The notes beneath the pieces were generated by a model that was given only the letters and a program-made list of their open reading frames with translations, had not been told where the DNA came from and ran no database searches. This document shows positions 59,076-64,000 of a stretch of 64,000 nucleotides of DNA, piece after piece (within the stretch, counting starts at the first letter, position 1; each line of letters begins with the position of its first letter). The translations under genes and the position numbers were made by a program. The stretch is taken from contig OX579638.1 in assembly GCA_951230915.1 (NCBI GenBank), forward strand, positions 5,474,696 through 5,538,695, written 5' to 3'. The DNA is from Antitrichia curtipendula. Taxonomy: Eukaryota > Streptophyta > Bryopsida > Hypnales > Leucodontaceae.

Positions 59076-60050
59076 TTAATCCCTCAAGGCTCAAGGCCTT
59101 TTGGGATTTAAAAACATCATTGCTTTTGAAGTGGTATAGTCCAAAATGACACTAAGGTATAGAAATCTGAACCGTACAATCTTGTAGTGTACATATTGTA
59201 GACAACGTGAATCTAGTTTGGAGTCATTTGGCCATATAGATTGCAAGATTATAATGTTTTAGTGTTGAAAATAGTGTTGAAAAAGGACACTAAATTTGTT
59301 CAAGAAACAAATTTGGAGATGAAATTCAATTTTTGAACCTACTCAAATGAAAAATAAATAAATTATGAAATGATTCAAAAATAGCATACAAACTCATAAT
59401 TGAAAGAAAATATCATTGATTTGATTCATTGTGTTTGAAGAATGGCTTTGAAATATTAAAAAAAAAGAAAAGAAACCTGCAAAAAACACATATGAGGTTG
59501 AACTTCCTTCTAAAATGCTTCTAAATCATTCATAACTTTTTGGATTGATGTGAAGTTTTAGCCACAAACTAGTATGCACAACTTTCTCAAAAAAAGTTTA
59601 TTGAAAATGGACACTGTATGAAGAAGAAACAAGCCGCCAAAGTTCAATGTAATCCAAAAATGTTGGGGGGGTCGAAATTCGAATTGCTCCCAAACATCCC
59701 AAACAACTTGGATTGACATGAAAATTTTATCACAATAACTAGACATCAAGGGAACCAAAACTCAACAAATTTTTATTGAAACAAACATTGGATGAAAAAG
59801 ATACAAGCCCCTGAAGTTGCAGCAATCAAATGCAGATTGGTGAACTCAAATTGAACCTCTAAACTTCGATTGTCTTACAAAAAATCAGTACATTTTGGAC
59901 TGCTCTGAAAATTTTACCACACAAACTAGAAAAGAGAGCACAAATTTCCCTAACAAGTTTTATTGAATTTGGACATCGGATGCAAAAGTTGCAGCACTTC
60001 GAATTGGACTTGAAACTGTGAGGACACTTTTGGTCCCCTTGAGGGATTAA
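59076..60050 (-). mobile_element. TTAA-bounded element (975 bp), inverted relative of 54249-55223
   Basis: Begins TTAATCCCTCAAGG and ends CCTTGAGGGATTAA, with perfectly inverted ends. Reverse complement follows 54249-55223 in order and has exactly the same length. It ends about 930 bp beyond the IQD stop codon. Confidence 0.88.
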
Positions 60051-60975
60051 CCTCTTGACAATGTATTCACTGTTCCCTCACAAGCCTGGAAGGTTTCAAG
60101 ATGCACTATCAATAGATCAAGAACCACTTAAGTACTTGAGGATTAGTAGAAATACATTTGATTGTAGCCGGAGATGAAGGAACTCATCCAATTGAAGAAT
60201 ATTTACACGGACCTTTGATGCCTTGCAGCGATAACATCATCGTTCCTTTCAAAATTCAGAATATCAGACACATAAGATAATTCTTATCGCTACCCATACG
60301 AGTAAGAGGAAAAATAACGTATGTAACATACTAAGTACCTCCTTGGGCTGCCAAAATAGAGAAATAAAACTATCGCTCATCTAGCAAAACAACCTCTCAA
60401 CATCCAGCACGAATGAGAGTTTCCTCTCCAGCTGGATGCAACAATACAACCTCTACACATATTTATGATCCTCAAAACAGTCACAGAGTTCAAAGTATCC
60501 ACTGTGTTCATCTAGTTATACAACACAAAAGGTTGGTAAACCTTGTGAAACAAATTAGAATGCCGCAATGCCAAGTCACCTCCACTTTGTTGCCGATTTA
60601 GGCTCTCCTCCGAAAGACTTCCTTCGCGAAAGTGGGTGTGCACCAGAGTCAACAGGGCTAAGAACCTCCCCTGACTTTTCTTTGAAGAGACCCCCGTTAA
60701 ATCCCCCGTTCAAACTAGCCCGCACCTGGAACCACAAACTTATCCAATTAGGGGACGCTTGCAAACCTCAGTCCCTGTCCTACATTCCATCAAAAGCTCT
60801 GCAACATTAATGCCTTCAATATTCCACATAAAAGAAGAACGTCAATGAAATTGAATTTCAGCTTTTCTAGGCGAGCGGAGGTACTCAGACTTCCTCCACA
60901 GCTACCGTCTCTAGTTAATACAACCATTGATCAAACGTGACGTTCAAACGGTGATTAAGAGACACAAGCTCAAAG
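60051..60975. other. 3' flank of the IQD gene
   Basis: Composition is intermediate between gene and repeat DNA. Probably the 3'UTR and downstream region of the minus-strand IQD gene. Frames at 60568-60810 (plus) and 60576-60764 (minus) overlap each other and are unsupported. Confidence 0.45.
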
Positions 60976-63890
60976 TCAATGTGAAACCTGCGAGATAGGC
61001 TTTGATCGAGTTGTGCCATTTATGTTTGGAGACTTCGGTCGTGAAACTGAGGGGCTTCCCAAAGAGAGGCGCTTCTGCTGTTTAGCAGGTGACTCGTCTT
61101 CCTCCGTCCTGGTCTTGGAGCTGGTGCGCGCTTTTGCTTTCGCAGAAACTGTGGCCAACATGTATCGACTTTTAGTTGATTTTTGGCTTGTTGGAACACT
61201 ATTCTCTCCATTCTCTCCATCCTCTCCATTCTCTCCATCCTCTCCATTCTCTCCTTTCTTTTCAACATTAGGTGTGTTGGTTGCATCAGCTTCAGTCTTG
61301 ATATGATCTGCACATAGCAACATTAAAAGAAATTTCCATCATCATTGCAAGGAAATTATGATGAGAGCATAACTCACTTCAAATCCCAAAGGACATAGAT
61401 CTGGGCTCAGTTAGCCCTTGCCATGGCTACACAGCATATGCAAAATATCAGCAATCGACAGTTCTATTAAAATGTAACACGCTTCAAGTAAATGAGAAGT
61501 GGGAGGAGAGGAAGGATGAAATAAATGATGACATAGGATCTCAAATTACAGTCTACCTCCTAGATCCTCATCCACATCAAACTCCAAAATTGCCTGCAAG
61601 TATTGGCTTATCTGACACTAATCACATGAAACTCTCCAGTTTTGAGTAGGAAAGCACATCTTACCTGAGATGGGTGAATCCTGAGGATTAAATTTGGTTG
61701 ACGGTACTCCATTATTTCCGTGTTCAGAGTCACAGGAACCACTGCAACTGTGATCGAGCTCAAATGCCCCGTCGTTTGATGCAGGCCTGAGACCTCCATT
61801 TGAGTCTAGATAGTTGGTGGTGGGATGATGATTGAAAGAGGAACTGTCTGTTGGTGAAGGCGGAGCAACGTCACTCTCATGACCTGCAGGTACCAGAGTC
61901 TCTACAGGAGGCAAGGATGTCGGGTGATTTGCCACTTCCGTACACGGAATTGAAGGCTTTTCAGGAGATAGGATCTTTCTTTGAACGTCGGGCTTAATTA
62001 GCACAGGATCAGCAGCAGAGGGAGGAGGAGATGGAAGAGGCATCGGAACATTTCCACTCACTCCATTAGCACGATGACCTTTCTTAGGCTTATCTTCTGA
62101 TTTCTCAATCCGAGGAGTCGGTGTAGACGTAAGCCGAGTAGACTTTAAGCTGACTCCGTCAATTTTTATATTCTTAGGTTTAGACTCCAAGAATTTCACA
62201 GATGATAAGCCTTGATGACCCTCCTTTGTATGGTCGATGTGGCGATTTTCCCAAGGTCGAGCAGCCATCCATCGGTCCATCCAACTCCATCCCCAATGTG
62301 ATTGATCGGGCTCACTGTCAATAAACAGCATGTTTCGCTTTGGAGTACTTCTTTTCAGCTGCCAAATATGAGTAGAATCCCCCAAGTCAGAAGTTGTTAC
62401 ATTAGAAAGAAACTGTTCGAGCATGTAGTACTGACGACCTGAACGCACAGTAACATGTCCTAATCTTAACCATTGAAATTTTCGATTGGGAAACCTGGTC
62501 ACATCGAACGACAAACCTGCTGCGAGAATGCGTACGCCATTGCCCTCTCTCGTTTCCTGGCTGCCTCTTCACGTATTTGCAATTTTTCCTTTGAGTCTTG
62601 ACCTGTGGTCCAGGTTCCCTCCTGAGCAAAAGATCGAGTACAGCGTGCACAAAAAAATAATCAGGGCAATTGTCTTGATGATACCGACCACAAACGCTTC
62701 AAAGTTTGTAAATGCTGCATCTGAAATAATTTTAAATGGGAGATTGCCCAAGCATATCTTAAGAATTGATCGATCATTAGGATTAAAATTAGGTGGATGG
62801 CACTGGGCGTACTGAAGACTTTGGTCGAGAAAGAGCCAGACGTCTCTGCAAGATTTGTTGCTGTACGGCTTGTCCTTCCTCTGACATCCTCACTCGACGA
62901 GCACGAACACGCGCTTGCACACGAACAAGAGCTTCCATGGCCCTCAACGTTGTTGCAGCCTGCCTTCGCACGGTATGCCCTCGCACCAAGGCCTGGAGTC
63001 GGACAAGCCCTTTCAAAGCCTTCAAGGCACATATTCTTGACATTGATTAGAAATCAGTAGGCCAACACGCCTTGGGTGCACATAGCAGCCTTTAGGGCTA
63101 CATCCGGCACATCCTAACAATGAAGAATTAGTTCAATTATGCAATTATGGAATCGAACATGTTTGTGGGATTTTGAGGCATAAATTCAACTTAATTCTAT
63201 GTTAAGTGACCAATTAACTCCATCAGGTCGATACAAAACAAAGCCCCTACTATATGACACCCTTACAAATACCGAAATATTACCAAGTGATTACGAAAAG
63301 CTCGCTGTATTTGAATGGCTGCGTGCTCCTCCCGAAGTGCTTTATCCACCTTTCTTACCCGCACCTCTTCAGCACCGACAGATGGCAAAGCTTCCTGCCT
63401 CGAATGTTCATTGGCTTTGGTATTCTCTGACTCAGCAACCGCCTCATCCCTCGAAAGACCATTGTTGCGTTCCTGCTCAATTTCTTGATGCATCAGCCCC
63501 GCAACAGATGGTAGAGGAAGAGGCGTTGGTACAGCCTTAGAATGGTCCAAATTTGTTCCGCGACCGACCTTCGAGGGCTTTCTTTTCTGTACACGGACAA
63601 CACATACATGTCAACCAAGCCAGCACCTGCATACTCGCAATGTCAACACTCGTACAAGACATGTTAAGAGTGATCGAGGTTGAGATTTGACTGCCCTCAG
63701 TACTAATAAAATGGTATGCTCAATATGTTTAGGCCTCCGACTGTCAGTAGGCAGAGGCATCAAAAAATTCGAACATTCCGTATAAGGGGACTCGGCAAAT
63801 TACCATCTCATCTTTGTCATCACTTCTGTCCTTCGACGGAGACCTGAATACATTCTTGACTGCCTTCAACCACTTGCCTGACTTGCCCAT
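60976..63890 (-). CDS. IQ67-domain (IQD) calmodulin-binding protein, six exons
   Basis: Exons: 63804-63890, 63273-63586 (or to 63284), 62813-63035, 62517-62621, 61665-62358, 60976-61307; about 584 residues. Exon 1 encodes [20 protein letters not shown], the typical IQD N-terminus. The IQ67 domain spans about 115-185: [13 protein letters not shown], then [18 protein letters not shown] and [17 protein letters not shown]. Exon 4 gives [18 protein letters not shown], exon 5 [17 protein letters not shown], and the last exon the conserved [14 protein letters not shown] and KQQKRLSL motifs, so both ends are present. Known role: plant scaffold proteins that bind calmodulin and mostly associate with microtubules, membranes or the nucleus, influencing cell shape. 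Start is the first ATG of the canonical MGK. Oddities: the conserved intron inside IQ67 has a shifted donor or acceptor, and a 37 nt exon-like segment lies in the last intron. Confidence 0.93.
61197..61255 (-). repeat. Coding minisatellite in the last IQD exon
   Basis: An 18 bp unit (TCTCCATTCTCTCCATCC on the plus strand) repeated nearly three times, coding alternating Gly-Glu-Asn and Gly-Glu-Asp. Acidic, disordered insert before the conserved C-terminal motif. Confidence 0.9.
61557..61593 (-). other. 37 nt exon-like segment in the last IQD intron
   Basis: Bounded by a good acceptor (CTTGCAG) and donor (GGAG|GTAGAC); one frame reads [12 protein letters not shown]. Exon 5 ends in phase 1 and the last exon starts in phase 1, so the two join in frame without this segment. 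Including its 37 bases would shift the frame to an immediate TGA. It is either a regulated truncating exon, a relic of an exon, or chance. Confidence 0.5.
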
Positions 63891-64000
63891 TGCTCCTGTG
63901 CTTGCAGCCAAATTCTACCACTTGAGAAAGCACCTCCCGAAGCTGTTCACATTGATCTGCGCACCGACATAAAAAATGAATGAAGCATCGAAATAGCATA

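Noticed and set aside
14568..60050. Telomere-like CCCTAAA/TTTAGGG motifs at many sites
   Set aside because: They occur once per site, always next to TTAA at element ends and in inverted pairs. Interstitial telomeric arrays would be tandem.
61013..61313. Overlapping ~97-codon frames opposite and beside the last IQD exon
   Set aside because: Shadows of the 18 bp repeat and the real exon; the IQD frame has the conserved C-terminal motifs.
1..64000. CRISPR arrays, prokaryotic operons, tRNA or rRNA genes, organelle insertions
   Set aside because: Looked for direct repeat/spacer regularity, cloverleaf-like sequences and plastid-like coding stretches; none seen by eye.

Overview
This window is eukaryotic nuclear DNA from a land plant. 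Genes have GT-AG introns and lie in very AT-rich, repeat-filled intergenic DNA. The gene content is plant-like: an IQ67-domain (IQD) protein and a MUR3-type GT47 xyloglucan galactosyltransferase. One gene is a 12-exon orthologue of CFAP45, a protein of motile cilia. CFAP45 is kept only in plants with swimming sperm, so the source is most likely a seed-free plant (bryophyte, lycophyte or fern) or, less likely, cycad/Ginkgo. The exact taxon cannot be read from the sequence.

Layout: (1) 1-2.1 kb: first exon of a GT47 gene on the minus strand, running off the left edge, with a triplicated ~135 bp tandem repeat just upstream of its ATG. (2) 4-14 kb: transposon graveyard with a SINE-like retroposon carrying a 13 bp target duplication, a Stowaway-like element, a DDE_1 transposase relic, a complete but dead Tc1/mariner element (9478-12019) and a palindromic CACTA-like MITE. 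(3) 15.6-20.1 kb: CFAP45, minus strand. (4) 20-40 kb: repeats, including a long-TIR element, foldback elements, a fungal-type Tc1 relic, a perfect CACTA MITE and many TTAA-bounded elements. (5) 40-44.8 kb: a plus-strand gene with a GC-rich leader, a 5'UTR intron and an unrecognised basic, serine-rich product. (6) 44.8-60 kb: more TTAA-bounded elements, simple repeats and hairpins. (7) 60.9-63.9 kb: a complete IQD gene, minus strand.

The most striking signal is a large, very diverse set of elements that all begin TTAA-CCCCTAAAG (or close variants) and end CTTTAGGGG-TTAA. At least 18 full or partial copies (about 180-975 bp, plus a 2.7 kb composite) occupy the window. One of them, a 748 bp near-perfect foldback, sits inside another copy exactly at a TTAA that is present singly in the uninterrupted relatives in this same window, which shows TTAA as the insertion target. 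The terminal structure is what piggyBac-type elements show, but no encoded transposase is visible and a TA-target (Tc1/mariner) reading is not excluded.

The genes have unrelated roles (wall polysaccharide synthesis in the Golgi, sperm axoneme structure, calmodulin/microtubule scaffolding) and show no sign of acting together.
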